A stretch of DNA of 64,000 nucleotides from Bugulina stolonifera (GCA_935421135.1 OW285191.1:4069219-4133218); one strand, 5' to 3'; shown: positions 13,784 through 29,600, numbered from the stretch's first letter. A program made the numbers and translations. The notes: generated by a model from the letters alone, not told the origin.

Positions 13784-16700
13784 GTACGTACATGTACAGT
13801 AACTGATATTATATTGTATTGTTTCTAGCAGTGCGCTTGGGCCATTATAATATCATGTAGCATGTAGATTAAACTTGTGGGTGTTATATTACAATGTGTA
13901 TATACAGCAGTGAAGTATCATTATAAATTATATCTTACTCTGCTAGCTCTTGTTACACTGCCCTTGGTGTTACTATTACTACTTATTGTTGTTTTGCTCT
14001 ACACTGATGTCTAATATAACATATTCTCTATTTTATGTAGGTTTGTGGAGAAAGGTAACTTAGAGATCATGCTGTTCACTCTGCAGAGTCAAATGCGTGC
14101 AAACAATCAGAAGCCCTACCTGCCCAAGGAGGGTAAACTCATATCTGATATTAACAAGGCCTGGGAGTCACTGGAGAGAGCCGAACACGAGCGTGAACTC
14201 GCTCTCCGTGAGGAACTAATCAGGTCTGTCTGTCAATCCTTTTGTCTAGCTCGATGGTCAGTTATTTGGTCATTCCAGTGTCTACTGGTCAGTTGATTAG
14301 CATGGTGGCATGCAGCCTCCGAGTACCAGCTATTCATTCTATAGGTATCTATATCATATGTAACAGTGTATATCTAGTCTGTTTTACCTACTAATGTCTT
14401 ACATATCTATGGTTGCAGGCAAGAAAAATTGGAACTGTTAGCTGACAGATTTGACAAGAAAGCCGGTATGAGAGAAATTTGGCTCAGTGAGAATCAAAAG
14501 TTAGTTTCGCAGGTAAGACTCTGTTATATTATGGTGGTTTTATCTTTACCTGCGTGTACATGTAGACATCCTGGTGTGCGGGGATGGAAAACTGTGAGTT
14601 CTGTTTCTATTTTCATTTGCCATATTATACCATTAGTTTTCTGGAACAATACACATTTGCAAGTACACTCTGTAAATATTCATTTGGGTTCTATCTATAT
14701 GTATATAACCTACTGTGTCCTGATTGGTTGTACCTACTGTGTCCTGATTGGTTATAGGACAATTTCGGCTACGATATCGGTGCTGTGGAAGCTGCCACCA
14801 AGAAACATGAAACTTTTGAGACAGATATCAATGCCTATGAGGAAAGAGTACAGGCAGTCGTGGCCGTAGCATATGAACTTGAACAGGAACGATTCCACGA
14901 TATAGTCCGTATCAATGCTAGGTAGGTATTTTCTCCATGATATACAATTGTAGTCCGTATCAATGCTAGGTAGGTATTTCTTAGATAGTGATGGAAACTA
15001 ATGCTGGTTAGTCCACACCTTGCTGACTTTGTGTATTTATGGACCAAACTTTCACAGTGATTTACTGTAATGAATATATCATATCAGGAATTAGCTTAGC
15101 AGATCTGCCATTTGTTAATATATTGGTGTAGTTAGTTATATTACTAGTTGAGAATTATCATTCATCTATAGTTTACACTGTTGGTGTTGGCAGTCTCTAG
15201 CCAATGCTTTGTACCATGTATATGCTTGGCACTATTGTATATCTTATGGTACTGTTCTAGTAGCGAGTGCTAGGGGCCGAGCGTTTATCATTATATATTT
15301 ACCTGCTACTGCGTTTATCATTATATGTTTACCTGCTGCGTTACAGAAAGGAGAATGTGCTCAGACTATGGAACTTCCTGTTGGAGTTGCTAAGAGCAAG
15401 ACGAACTCGTCTAGAGTTGTCTCTCCAAATTCAGAGGATATTCCAAGAGATGCTCTACCTCCTTGATTGGATGGATGAGATTAAGCTCCGCCTACTCTCT
15501 GAAGATTTTGGTAAACACTTAATGGGTGTTGAGGATCTGCTACAGGTTAGTACCATTTCCTGTTCAGCCATTTCAATGGCAAGCCTCTGTGCAATCAGGA
15601 TGGTCGTGTAGTAGTTGTGCTGTTGTAGTCATCTGTACATTTGATACGATATTACTGTGTTTACAGAAACACACACTGATGGAAGCGGACATGAAGGTGC
15701 TGGGAGAGAGAGTTCACACAGTCAACAGTTCAGCTGACAGGTTTGTTAGCTGTGATGATGAGGAGTTCCAGTCACTCACCCCCGCTGACTACAAGGTGAG
15801 TAGGAACTCGAGCTACGTTACTATGGTTACAGGATGGATAGCTTGGGCTATGTATTAGATATTATACAGTACATTTTACCACATGGTGTGTTGTGTTTTC
15901 TACAGTATACATGTATATTACTATATGATATCTGTTGTACAGTATATATTATTATATGGTATATGGTATGGGTTTTCTTCAGTATATATTACTATCTGGT
16001 ATGTGTTGTACTGTATACACATGTACATGTATATGTTGTGGTATATGGTATGTGTTGTCTATTGTAGCCGTGTGACCCACAGATAGTAGTGGAGAGACAG
16101 AAGAGTCTAACAGATGCTTACAATGAGCTGCTGGATCTGGCTTCCCGTAGGAGAGACCAGCTGGAAGCCTCCAGATCTCTCTGGCAGTTCTTCTGGGATG
16201 CCACAGACGAGGAGGGATGGATCAAGGAGAAGGTTTGTATACACATACATAATATACCAGTGTTTATTATGTACCACCAGTAACCATCATAGTATTACAA
16301 AATTCTCTCTCTCTCTTCGCAGGAACAACTTATGTCCTCTCCAGATCTGGGTCATGATCTCACATCTGTAAACCTGTTGCTCAGCAAACACAGAGCCAAC
16401 GAGGATGAGATAACTGCCAGAGGTCAAAGGTTAGATAGTGTAAAAGCAGAAGGTAACGCTCTGATAGAGGCCGACTCCTTTGGAGCCGAGAAAATACAGG
16501 GTGAGTTACTCTATTGCCAATTCTACAGCTGCTGACAATGACAATGGTTGGAAGGAATAGAAATGTATGTGATGAACATTGTTAGAAGGCGGGAAGTTGT
16601 AATATACATTGTCATTTGTTATTGGATGGGATTCTGGTCTTCCTTCCTCGGTGCCAAGTGTATTTCTGCATGTCTATAATTGAATCTACTCTTTGCCGGA

Positions 16701-19700
16701 CTGAAGCTACGCCTGTGACATGGGGAGACGATCATGAATGTATGTATATGTTCACTAGAGCTAATCAGGGCATGGCCACTGTACATAAATATGCATATGT
16801 ATACAGATGTCTACCTCTAGTCACTAAGTAATAATGTCCTATTCACACTAACTAATTCCTCACCCTCTCTGTCTACAGCACGACTCGATGAAGTGGACAA
16901 CCAATGGCATAACCTGGTAGACTTGGCTAATCTACGTAAACAGAGACTGAACGAGGCTGTGGCCTTCTACCAGTTCTTTGCAGACGCTGATGATGTTGAC
17001 CACTGGATGGTGGACACCCTACAGATTGTGTCCAGCGACGACGTGGGCAGAGACGAGGCTAACGCCCAGAGCTTGCTCAAGAACCACAAGGTAGCCTGGA
17101 ATCAGTAGTAGTAGCTATGTGACAGAACTTGGTGTAGTGATTATGTTAATTGTTCCACTGATCCCATTTATTCTATTTGTATAACCACCAGACCCCCTTG
17201 CTCTCTCTTACACAGGATGTGTGTGATGAGTTGAACAATTACTCTACTACGATAGACAGCCTGTACTCTCAAGCCAAAGAGTTGGGTGAACAGGAAAGGG
17301 AGAACACAGATGTGGCCGGCAGGCTCGCCTCAATCAGCACTCGCTACAAGAACCTGCTAGAACTTGCTGAGCTCCGGGACCAGAGGCTAAAGGATGCTCT
17401 TAGTCTCTATAAGTTCTATAACGATGCTGATAATGTGGACAACTGGATAGAAGAGAAGGTACTCGGTCTACTGCTGTACTACGACTGTATTACTATACAA
17501 TTGCCCTTGTCAATGCATGCTAATCTAATGATAGAATTATCGATAGTTTAAAACTTGTCCTCAACTAGTCATTCTCTCTGAGCTGGTCACTCATTGTCTA
17601 TAAATGTGATCCTGTTGAAATCTTCCTTACGCCATTTTGTATTCCTTGGTCGCGTAACAAAGTACTATTTGATTGATAATGTCTTCAAGTTCAAAAGTCT
17701 ACTATATCCTAGATATCAGGTGTCTACCTACATGTATACATAACCTTAGTCTGTTTTACCTGCAGATCGCATTCCTCCAATCTCTAGAGCCAACACCTGA
17801 CGCCGAAGAGCTGGCTGTGGTTAAACAGAGATTTGATACTTTCGAAAAGGAAATGAACCTCACCGAGGGTAAAGGTACGCATCACTTCCTGTTCTCCAGT
17901 ATTGTTACTATGTGCTAAGTGAGCCTTGTTTAGCTATGGTTTTCTTTTTATCCGGCATCCTGTTATTAACCTTACTGCCCAGTATAATACTGCATGATGT
18001 ACTAACTGTTGTCATGGTAACTAAGACTCCATATTGTGTACCAACTGTTGTCATGGTAACTAGTTACCAACTGTTGTCATGGTAACTAAGACTCCATATT
18101 GTCTACTAACTGTTGTCATGGTAACTAGTTACCAACTGTTGTCATGATAACTAAGACTCCATGTTGTTGACTAACTGTTATCATAGTAACTAATACTACC
18201 TGTTATGTTTATGGCTTTGCATGTTTTTATTAACACCCTTCTCCTCAGCTATTGCATGTTTATATTTGGAGGCCTGAGCAGTGGTGCTGGTAAGTATACG
18301 CAGAGTCTAGCCCTGCTTTGTCATCTAATGGTTGCACTTCATGTGTTATGTGGTCATATTACCATACCATTGTGGTAGATAGCGATTTAGTGCTGACAGT
18401 GTTCAGTGCGACTAATATAGTTGTTATAATATTACATTAGCGTATATGTGTGCCCGTAGCTTGCTTTACCTTCTCGCGCCTAGCCTTAGATCGTTAAACA
18501 CACCATTATCTCTCTGTTGCACAGAAAATGATATTCTACTCCAAGCTATAACTTCCTCTCCATTGCATGAATCATTTATATGGGTCTTCGTCAGTTTAGT
18601 GACTTGTTTTGTAGACTTTGTTGCTGGCACTTCAAGCACCTGTTGAATGGTAATATTCAAGCACTTGATATTTATTGTCTTGTTTCAGTTGACACAGTCA
18701 ATCAGCAAGCTAAACAGCTGATCGACTCGGACCACCCAAGTAACCAGGAGATCATAGCAAGGAGAGATGAACTCAACTCTAACTGGGAGAAATTACAGCA
18801 GCTCCTTAATACTAAGAGGGAGGCTCTGGACGCGGCCTCAGGTCTCTGCAACTTCCACATAGATGTTAATGAGACAATGGTATGTGCCCCACTAGAATAG
18901 TATAATCTAAAGCCTTGGGCTATTAGTTGTTGGCCAACTTTCAATATATGATTTCATGCCTGGTACACACACGTCATATACTGTGGTATAGTTACAACAG
19001 AGTAGTAGTGTTTATATTTATTGAATATGCCATATGTTTTAGACCTGGATAACAGAGAAAATGAAGGTGGTAGAGTCGACAGACGAGCTAGGAGATGACT
19101 TAGCAGGTGTAATGGCTTTACAAAGACGTCTGGCTGGCATGGAAAAAGACCTGGATGCTATTCAGGCAAAGGTATGTGTCCGGCGAGGCGTGTCCTTGTC
19201 TTATAGAGTTAGTTCAGCGTTGACGTAACCTCACTTGAACTAGTGTATGCTGTGCCTAACTAGTTACCACTGTCTATAAGTCACAGTCCTTGATGTTGTC
19301 TGGACCAACACGTGCGTTGTGTTATCACGTGTTACTTGACCTTGTTACTTGGGATTCTGGGTAGGTTTGCTATTGTATTGCCCAGACCCATGCTAAAGGC
19401 CTGTACTTTGCAGAAAGAGACTAGGAGACGGACTGTGATAAGGGCCATCTTATATAAATACTTTGTGTTTCTCACCTAAAAAAGTCTGTTTATTTAGATT
19501 GATAAAATGCAAGAAGAAGCGGATAGTATGCCCGAGTGTCGGCCAGCTTCTGTTGAAAGGGTATATAAGTGTTTCCTTGACTGCCTGCCTGGTAGCCTGT
19601 TACTAGTGTTATAATTATACTGTTACTTTCACTAACTGGGGCTGGGTATATCACTATATCTGATAACAATCATCGGTTTTGGTGTACCCACATCATCTCT

Positions 19701-20607
19701 TCTCTCATACATACTCTCTCTCTCTCTCTCTCTCGTATATTATACTCTATAATATACAAACTCGTCAGCTACACACTGTTAGTGTAAAGAGCTATTCTAA
19801 TCAAGTAAATCTCCAAATGTGGGAATGGACGAATATGAACGAGAGTATTCCTACCACTCACTTCTCTTCTCTAGTTTCACACTTGAAGCATGTTCTTTCT
19901 GCTTAATTTGAAGTTGGCATTGGTCAGTAGTTCTGTTCATATCATTATTAGTCTGCTGCCGGGAATATTTCTGCCTTTATGGGTTCTGGAATGTTCTGCT
20001 GATACATGATCACATGGTGTAGTAGATTGTCTGCTGATGCATTATGGTATGCATTGTGCATGTGGTTTGTACCCACTTCCTCTGAGCGGTCGCGTGAAAT
20101 CACTTCCTGTTCATATCACGTTAACGGTCACCTCACTGCCTGATTCTGTGAATGTGCCTCATGTTTCCCTACTTCAGGGCTAGTTCCATATGTATATATA
20201 CATGGGTATATATAGTCAACTAACACGAGGTAGAAAGGGTATAGTCTCTATCTGGTAAATCTCTATGTTAACACGGTGTAGGTGTAGTTAGTCTATATAT
20301 CTGTGTTAGTATGGTGTATGGTTGGTCTCTCCTCTCTTTGTATGGTGACACTCATAGAATGTAACACCATGGACTAGAGTGGTACCGCATCCTAAACTGT
20401 GTAATAGCATGTACTTCTTGGGTGCAGCACTATTTGTATTGTACACAGCTGTTGTATGTATGTATAGGTACATGTATATACTTACTGCGTATACATTGTG
20501 TAGATGACAATGTATACATGGAATAGCCAAATGTACGTTATAAAATAGAGAAGTTTAGTTAAGTTCGTATTTTCGTTATTCATGTTTGAGTTAGTGATTT
20601 GACCTAG

Positions 20608-20641
<34 letters not shown>

Positions 20642-23600
20642 TGTGGCAGAACAGAGCAGTCATGTCCAAATAGCTCACCGTCTCAGCACAGCCTATCGTA
20701 ATGTGAGGGGGATAGCACTAAATGACATCAACCTCGTTCTTTCATCATTAGTTGGTCAACCAGCCGGTGGTGGGTTTATTAATATGATATTCTAGCTGGG
20801 ATTTATCCCCACCTTCATTCTCTAGTGATGTCATTGTGTAAGTAGAAGTTATGTCCACTTGCAGGTAGCCAACTTGGATAAATCTGCAGAACAAGTAGCA
20901 GATGAACATCCTGAGGAGGCGGAGGAAGTGAAGGAACAGCTATCCCAGATAAACTCTGCCTGGGATGAGTTGAAACAGATGGTATGTATGCTCTGCGGTA
21001 GCTCATGTCATGTGACATGATTGTACTAGTTGTGGAAGTATCATATTTATACAATATATCACTATTACTTTTAGCGGAGTTTGTTAGCCAAAGTTCTTAT
21101 CTTTGTAGCTCAAGTCCAGAGAGGAGAGGTTGGGAGAAGCCTCAGAACTTCAACATTTCCTTCAGAACTTGGACCACTTCCAGAAGTGGCTGTCAGACAC
21201 ACAGACAGCCGTAGCAAGTGAAGATTCACCAGCCAGCCTATCAGAGGCAGAGAAACTGCTGGCCCAGCACGCTCAGATCAGAGACGACATCGACCAGATG
21301 GCCCCTGAGTATGCACAGCTTCAGGAGTTTGGGGCTAAGGTGGGTGGGGTTATCTGTGTACCTACCCCTACTGTCTACCAGCCAAATTGTAGATTACTGG
21401 TTAGAGTTTTATTGCCTGACACACTCAGTGAATTGAAGTTGTTAGCTTTGTTGGTTATTTAGTTATTATCTCCCCCGAATGCTTGTAGGTAACAGCCAAC
21501 CAAACAGATGACCAGCACATGTTCCTGGCACACAGACTGGCAGCTCTGGAGGAAGGGTGGAATGACCTCCAGCAGATGTGGGAGAACAGACAGTCGGTGC
21601 TGGACCAGAGTCTGAAGGAGCAGGTGTTCCTCAGAGACGCCACCCAATCAGATATACTTCTCAACCAGCAGGAACACTTCCTGTCCAAGGAGGATGTACC
21701 GGTGAGTTGTTGTAACGCCCTCTAGTGGTCTTTATAAGTCACTGTATGTTATATGTGTCACATATTAATGTACCTGTATATTTATATGTACGTCAGTATA
21801 AACTGTCTCTACTTGTATCTATATAGAGTACAATGGACGATGGACAGGTATAATTACATTATATATCTTATAGTGCAGGTATGCCTTGCCTTTGCCTCTT
21901 TGTTATGTTGTGTACAGCCACATTACTACTACTATTACTACTACTAACTCTTAACTCATCCACTCATAACTTAACCTCATATATACCAGCTGCATATGTA
22001 CAGGTACATGTATATACCAGCTACATAAGTACATATGTGCAGGTACATACATATCAGCTACATATGTACAGGTACACCACACAGGTCCATCTACTCTGTG
22101 CTGTATCTGTACAAACATGTATATCTATTTCATATCTCTATCTCCAGCGTTTCACTGTTGCCTCGCATGCATGTTTATTATTTCAACTTTTGTTCATCAA
22201 CGATCTACCAACTATTTTACTAAACACTGTACTGCCATTCATTGATTCATGTTTACTATACCTATTTTTGGTATCCACCACTAAAGGTCTAGCAGATACT
22301 ACAAGGCTTACATTTCTTGTATCAGCTCATTTGATTCTTGAAATCACGTCCAAAGTCATCATGGTCGAAAATTTGTTTGTGTTCCTGAAAATTAAAAAAA
22401 TTATCTTTTCATTGGCATGCCTGTTGGCTGTGTATGTGCAGCATGTGTGTGGACTCTGCATGTATATTGTCATTATGTAACTATATACTAGATGTGCCTT
22501 ACTAACTAACATTGTATATTATACTCTATGTCTGTATTGTTATACTGTATGTACTGTACGATGAGCATGTCTATACTATGCATTGATCTCTTATGGTACA
22601 TGATTATAACTTGATGTCCGTAGACATCAGTGGAACTTGCAGAGAACTCAATCAAGCAGCACGAGTCGTTCATGAAGACGATGGATGCTAATGATGAGAA
22701 GATAAACCAGGTGATGCAGTACTCTGATAAACTGGCCGACGAGGGGCACTACAACGCTGATAAGGTGCGTACTGTCTGTACTCACACGATGTTGTGGTTA
22801 ATAATAGAATGTAGACACTCAGGAGGGTAGAGGGTTTACTGGAGAACAATTCACACCACTGATAGTTTCAGTTGTGATGAATGAATTGAACATCAGTTCA
22901 TGATAGATTGTAATCTGGAGTCATCCTCTCAACTCTCTGTTTATCTGAAACAAGCAGGGGAGCAGACAACTCCGTGTTACAATCGATAGTTTATAACCGT
23001 GAGCACCCAGGAGACATGGGCATGGTATGATCTACATAGTGTATCTATGGTGGACACAGTGACATGTTATATATAGCTGCGTAACTGTACTTGTGTAGAA
23101 CCAGAAGAGAGCCAAGGATTTGGACGAGAGACGAGAGGCGAATAGAGAAAGAGCTAAGCAGCAGCTGGACAAGCTGTACGACACTCTAGCTGTACAGCAG
23201 TTCCTAGCAGACTGTGACGACCTGGACGAGTGGTTGGAGGAGAAAATGATTGCTTCTCAAGACGAGACCTACAGGTATGTCCCTCTGTCTGTATGTCTCT
23301 CTGTATGTGTATGTTTCTATGTCTGTGTATGTCTCTCTGTATGTGTATGTCTGTATCTGTATGTATGTCTCTCTGTATATGTCTGTATGTCTCTCTGTAT
23401 GTGTATGTCTGTATCTATGTCTCTCTGTCTGTATCCATCTGTATGTCCCTATGTTTGTATGTCTCTCTGTATGTATGTCTGTATCTGTATGTGTATGTCT
23501 GTATCTGTATCTGTATGTCTCTCTGTCTGTATGTCTCTCTGTCTGTATGTCTCTCTGTCTGTATGTCCCTCTGTTTGTATGTCCCTCTGTATGTGTATGT

Positions 23601-26600
23601 CTCTCTGTATGTGTATGTCTATCTAATTGTGTCTCCGTGTATCTGTATGTCTCTATCTGATTATTTTCTAAAATGCCTGCCTCTGTGTCCACATGGTTTT
23701 GTCTGTTTCGGGTTATTAACACAATTTATTCATATATATGATTCTTGTACTTTACCCAATTGTATATAACATAGATAGTACCCCACTGTATGTGTTGTGT
23801 AAAACTTACGTTGGAATGTGTGTTTATTTTATTATTTAAATTAAAATTGTTTTCCTTGTAGCAACCCCCTTGATTTGAGGTTAGATAGAAGTTGATTTAT
23901 TCCATATTTTAATCTTATGTTAGCATTCGGGTTCTTTATGATATAATTATTATTATTTGGTGAAGATTTCGTTATTTGTTTACATGTTTCATAAATGTAA
24001 TGGCTATAAGTATCACATGAGTTGTAAGCAGCTACTATTATAACACAGTCATTACACACCACTCTGTACTCTTGTCTACACGACTACCACCTTCCTACTA
24101 TACAATACACTGTGTACCGACTACATAACTGTGTGTGTGTGTGCTGTAGGGATGCTAAAAACATACACAGTAAGTACATGAGACATCAGGCCTTTGAGTC
24201 TGAGATTGCTGCCAACAAAGCCGTCCTGCAGAAGCTACAGGATGACGGTCAGCAACTGATGGAGGAGAAACCACACAGCAGAGAAGTGGTCAGTTGTTAG
24301 TCATCTACATTCTACCTACTCTACCTTTCCTCTCCACATGCTATGTATACCTACTGTATTAATGTACTGTGTATATTGTTCATTTGTGATTCGTTCTCTC
24401 TTGATATACATATCGTAATTCAAACTGAAATACAGCCGAAGATAACAGTCACTGGGTACTGGTGTCTAGAGAGACTGAAGGCATTAACAGACTCATTCCA
24501 GAGTTTCAGGTCAATCCATGCACCCCTTGATAGCGTAACAGAATAGCAGTTGATTGTACTGTGTAATAACGTGTTGTTATGTTTGGGTGGTGCAGGTAGA
24601 GCCCCGTATAGAATCTCTAGTCTCACAATGGGAGGAGCTAGAGGCTAACACCAAGGCTAAAGGAGAGAGACTGTTTGATGCTAACAGGCACATAGTGTTT
24701 GAGCAGGGCTGTGATGATGTGGACAGCTATCTAGCAGAGATAGAGAGTCAGATAATGGTAGCTGATGTGGGTACAGATCTCACTACTGTCAACCTCAACC
24801 TAAACAAACAGAATGTAAGTAACCAAGGCTATACTCTCTACCAGGAACACATGCATTCATGCAATAACTAAGGCTACGTGTGGGCAGATTATGAGTGGCT
24901 CATGTCTCAGCCTGACTGTGCTGCAGTGTATTCAGTGCACCTTCTTTGGATTTATCTTCCCATTATAAACATAATATAATTTGTAATTGTATGTATACAA
25001 TATGAGACTATTACATGCGTGTACATAATAATGATTATATTACAGCAACTAGAGAGTGATATAGTTATAAAGAAGGAACAGCTGACTAAGTTAGAATGTG
25101 AAGCGGCTCAGCTGAAAGACCCGGTGCAGATAGAGGTGATAGAGAAGAGGAAGGTGGCAGTACAGGAGAGGATCAACGCTCTGGAGGCTCCCATCCAGGA
25201 GAGAAGACGTAACCTTGACAAGGCTAAGAGGGTTCACCAGTTCCTGAGGGACGTGGAAGACGAGAACCTGTGGATACAGGACAGGAAACCCATAGCCGAG
25301 GATCGTAACGTCGGTAACAGTCTACAGATGGTTCAGACTCTACAGAAGAAGAACCAGTCTCTAGCCACAGAGATAGACAACCACGAGCCACAGGTGTGTA
25401 TGTGTTACTATGTGTGTGTTTCTATGTGTGTGTCATACGTATGTGTCACTATGTGTCATACGTATGTGTCATATGTATGTGTTACTATGTGTCATACGTA
25501 TGTGTTACTATGCGTCATATGTATGTGTCATACGTATGTGTTACTATGTGTCATACGTATGTGTCACTATGTGTCATACGTATGGACTTAGTGTTCACTA
25601 GTGCTGTAGACAGCGCTAAGATTAGCTGCTGGGAGAAGCATCAAGCAACCTTGGATTGACTTCTACTTCTACTATACTAAGTTTATCAGTATATATACCA
25701 GACTGTCAATCGTGTGATTATATGGGCCGTGATTCATGTTTTGTGTTGGTATACCTACATAATAGTGTAATGTCTATTCATTTTACATACGTTCACCGGT
25801 CTACTGTAGGTATTAGAAACATGTGACAATGGTAAACAAATGATAGAAGAGGACTATCCTCAAGCTGAGAGTTTCCAGGATAAGATAGATCAGCTCATGT
25901 CAGAGTGGGACGACTTAAAGGTACGTATCTTCACTTGCCTTCTATTCCTCAGTTAGTGTAGTAATATGTGTATGTACATGTACGTGTATATGTGATGATA
26001 TACTATCTGCTACTAACCGCTATATACATGTAGTATATACATTATACATGTATCTAGTTTATAATACTATACACTCACCTCACTAATCTATATACACAGG
26101 GAGCCGTAGATGACAGGAAACAGCGACTGGACGACAGCGAGGTGGTTCAGCAGTACCTGTTTGATGCTGCCGAGGCAGAGGCTTTCCTCGGAGAGCAGGA
26201 GTTGTTCCTCATGTCAGACGAGAGGGCCAAGGTCAGTCCGAGTCCCCACTTGTGTATACATGTATGACTAATGTGCAGCGGGTGTAAGGGCAATGTCCGT
26301 ATTTGTATACCCTAACTATAACCTTTAGAATCGCAGTCTATCTGCTCCATTCAGTGTATCCACTCCATACAGAATTTCTAACAACCCATCCGTCTGTCTG
26401 TCTGTTACAGGATGAGATTGGTGCAGCCAATCAGTTAAAGAAACACAATACACTGGAGAAGACTATAGACAACTATGCTAGCACTGTAAGAGACCTGAAT
26501 GACCGAGCCACCCAGCTAATAGACAGTGAGAGCCCTGAGAGTGAGAATATAGCTAGGAGACAGGCACAGGTAGACAAGCTGTATGCCGGTCTCAAAGATC

Positions 26601-29600
26601 TGACTAATGAGAGGAGGAACAAGCTGGAGGAGACCCTCAAGCTATACATGCTCAACAGAGAGGTTGTGGACCTGGAGCAGTGGATAGCCGAGAGGGAAGT
26701 GGTAGCAGGTAGCCATGAGCTGGGCCAGGACTTTGAACATGTTACAGTAAGTTAATACAACACAGAATCTGTACTACATGCATACTGTATTGTGTTACTG
26801 TAATACGTTGTATTATATCACTGTGCTATATGTAATACTGTATTATGTGACTGTACCACATGTAATACTGTATTATGTCACTGTGCTACATGTGTAATAC
26901 TGTATTACATCACTGTACTACATCTAATACTGTGTTATATCTCTGTAATGCATGTGATACTGTATTACCTCACTGTACTACGTGTTGTGTAATACTGGAT
27001 TGCTTACACATAACTGCATTACTGTACTACTTGCAGATGCTACAGGATAGGTTTAGAGAGTTTGCTAAGGATACAAAGTCTATAGGAGAGGAGCGAGTAG
27101 CCCGAGTGAATGACATCTGTGATCAGCTGATAGACAGCGGGCACGGCGAGGCCCCCACCATCGCACAGTGGAAGGTAGGTCCTCAGTCTCTCAGTGTACT
27201 ACCATGTGCATTTGTGATTGGGTTATTTACAGTGGAACTTGGAAAACTCAGACTTGAGCGACCAGCAAAAATGGTCTGAGTTATGAGAAGTTTGAGTTAA
27301 GTGATCATATATCAAGACAGTATTAATTTCTGTACAGCCACTGAGGAATACATGTCTAGGCCTAATAAATGGATGATAACTGATAAATAAAAGATGAAAT
27401 GATCTTGTAGGCCTTACAGCTCAGACAAAAAAGTTGTGAATGTGGAATGATTTAGTAAACAATTCCGTAACAGTTTATTACTTCATTGGCTTTCACTGGA
27501 AATATTGATGATGTCTGCTTGTTTGTACCAGTGTTTAGCATGATTAGCTAAGCTAGGCCCATCATAGGTTTAAAAATAGCCATTGCTGTATCCCAAAAGC
27601 TATAGGACATAATAATTTTATAGGCAGGTGCTTTGTAATCCAGTAGTTTATTACTATTCAGAACCTGGCTTGCAAGAAATTGTTGAGTTAGAGCAGTAAA
27701 GTCTGAGTTATCTAAAGCCAATTACCATTGCCCAGGCTGGGACCGTGTGGGAGAGGCTGAGTTTTCCAATTATCTGAGTTATGCGAGGCCAAGTTATCCA
27801 AGTTCCACATACATGCATGTGTTCTATAATATTATTAATACTTACTCACAGCCTCAATGTGACATGCATACTGCTCTGTTTCAGTAACATGTATATGTAT
27901 ATATGTATATCTGTGTACGTTATGTCCTCCTTAGGATGGACTGAACGATGCATGGGCTGAGCTACTAGAGCTAATAGACACAAGAACTCAACAGCTGAAT
28001 GCCAGCTGGAAACTCAATAAGTTCTTCTATGACTGTAAGGAAACACTAGATAGAATATTGGTGAGTTACTTTACTCCTTGTATATCTACTACATATACTT
28101 GTATATCTACTACATACACTTGCTATTGGATACAGTACTGTTACCATATAGTAGCTATTCTACATACTGTGGGTTTGTATATGTATGGATATATGATGTA
28201 TTACAGGAGAAGCAGAACAGCATACCAGAAGAGTTGGGTAGAGATATCAACAGTGTGGAAGCACTGCAGAGGAAACACGAAACATTTGAGAATGATTTAA
28301 TAAACATAGGAGAGCAGGTGAGTGTCAGGTGCCTCGTGTGTACATCTATACTGCATGGGTAACAGGTCAGTATCAGGTGCCTCACGTGTATATTCATACA
28401 GTATGGTGTTCGCTACTCTGTGCAACTTCTAGTTGAGTAGCTACTCTGTGTCTACTCTGCTATTGAAGGTACAAAAAGTGCAGGAAGAAGCTGCTACCCT
28501 AGTGGCAGCGTACGCTGGTGACAAACAGACAGATATACGAGATCGGGAGCAGGAAGTTGTAGACGCTTGGAAGAATTTGCAGTCTGCTGTAGATTCGAGA
28601 AAAAATAACTTGTTGGACGCTTCAGACCTCTACAGATTCCTGGCGATGGTGCTCGACCTCACCATGTGGATGAACGATATACTCCTGCAGATGAAGACGC
28701 AGGACAAACCCAGGTGAGAGTTGTTACACTGTCTGTGATTGGTTGTGTCACTGCTACACGGTCTTTGATTGGTTGTATTGCTGTTACACTGGCTTTGATT
28801 GATTTTGTCACTGTTACGCTGCCTGTGGTTGGTTTTGTCACTGTTACACCGTCTGTGATTAGCTTTGTTATTGTTACACTGTCTATGATTGGCTTTGCTG
28901 CTGTTACAGGGACGTATCTGGTGTAGAGCTTCTCATGAACAATCATCAAAGTTTGAGGGCGGAGATTGACGCCCGTGACGAGAACTTCACAATCTGTATA
29001 AACTTGGGCAAAGATATTCTAGCTAGAGGACATTTCAGATCAAATGAAGTCCGGGTGAAATTGATGGAACTTCAGAACAAGAGAGGAGATATGATGCAGC
29101 AATGGGACGACAAGTGGGACTATCTAAATATAAGTGAGTATACGCACTATGCACTACACACTACACTACGCACTACACTACGCACTACACTACGCGCTAC
29201 ACTATGCACTACAGTACACACTACAGTACACACAACAGTACACACTACAGTACACACTACAGTACACACTACAGTACACACTACAGTACACACTACAGTA
29301 CACACTACAGTACACACTACAGTACACACTACAGTACACACTACAGTATTACTACATTACAGTACTACATTACAGTACTACATTACAGTACTACATTACA
29401 GTACTACATTACAGCACAGTGTGCGTATTCGGTATTTAGAAATAGGATTTGTGACTATATCTAGACACAGTAATATGTGAATAATGGTTGTGTGTAGTAG
29501 CTCCTATGTACATGTAATGGCTATGTAACTGTGTTTGTAGTTCTGGAGGTCTACCAATTCGCCAGAGACTCTGATGCCGCTGAGGCGTGGCTGTTAGCTC

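Noticed and set aside
21881..22480. 199-codon plus-strand hydrophobic frame
   Set aside because: Lies wholly in the intron between spectrin exons 23 and 24, begins in a (TACTAC)n-type stretch, and has no recognisable family or codon bias.
23120..23769. Long overlapping open frames rich in Cys/Val/Ser and Thr/Glu/Arg
   Set aside because: They are translations of a simple repeat joined to a true spectrin exon; no independent protein.
29134..29464. HYST/TVVC repeat proteins
   Set aside because: Intronic 12-bp array after a clear GTGAGT donor; both strands open because the unit is a multiple of three.
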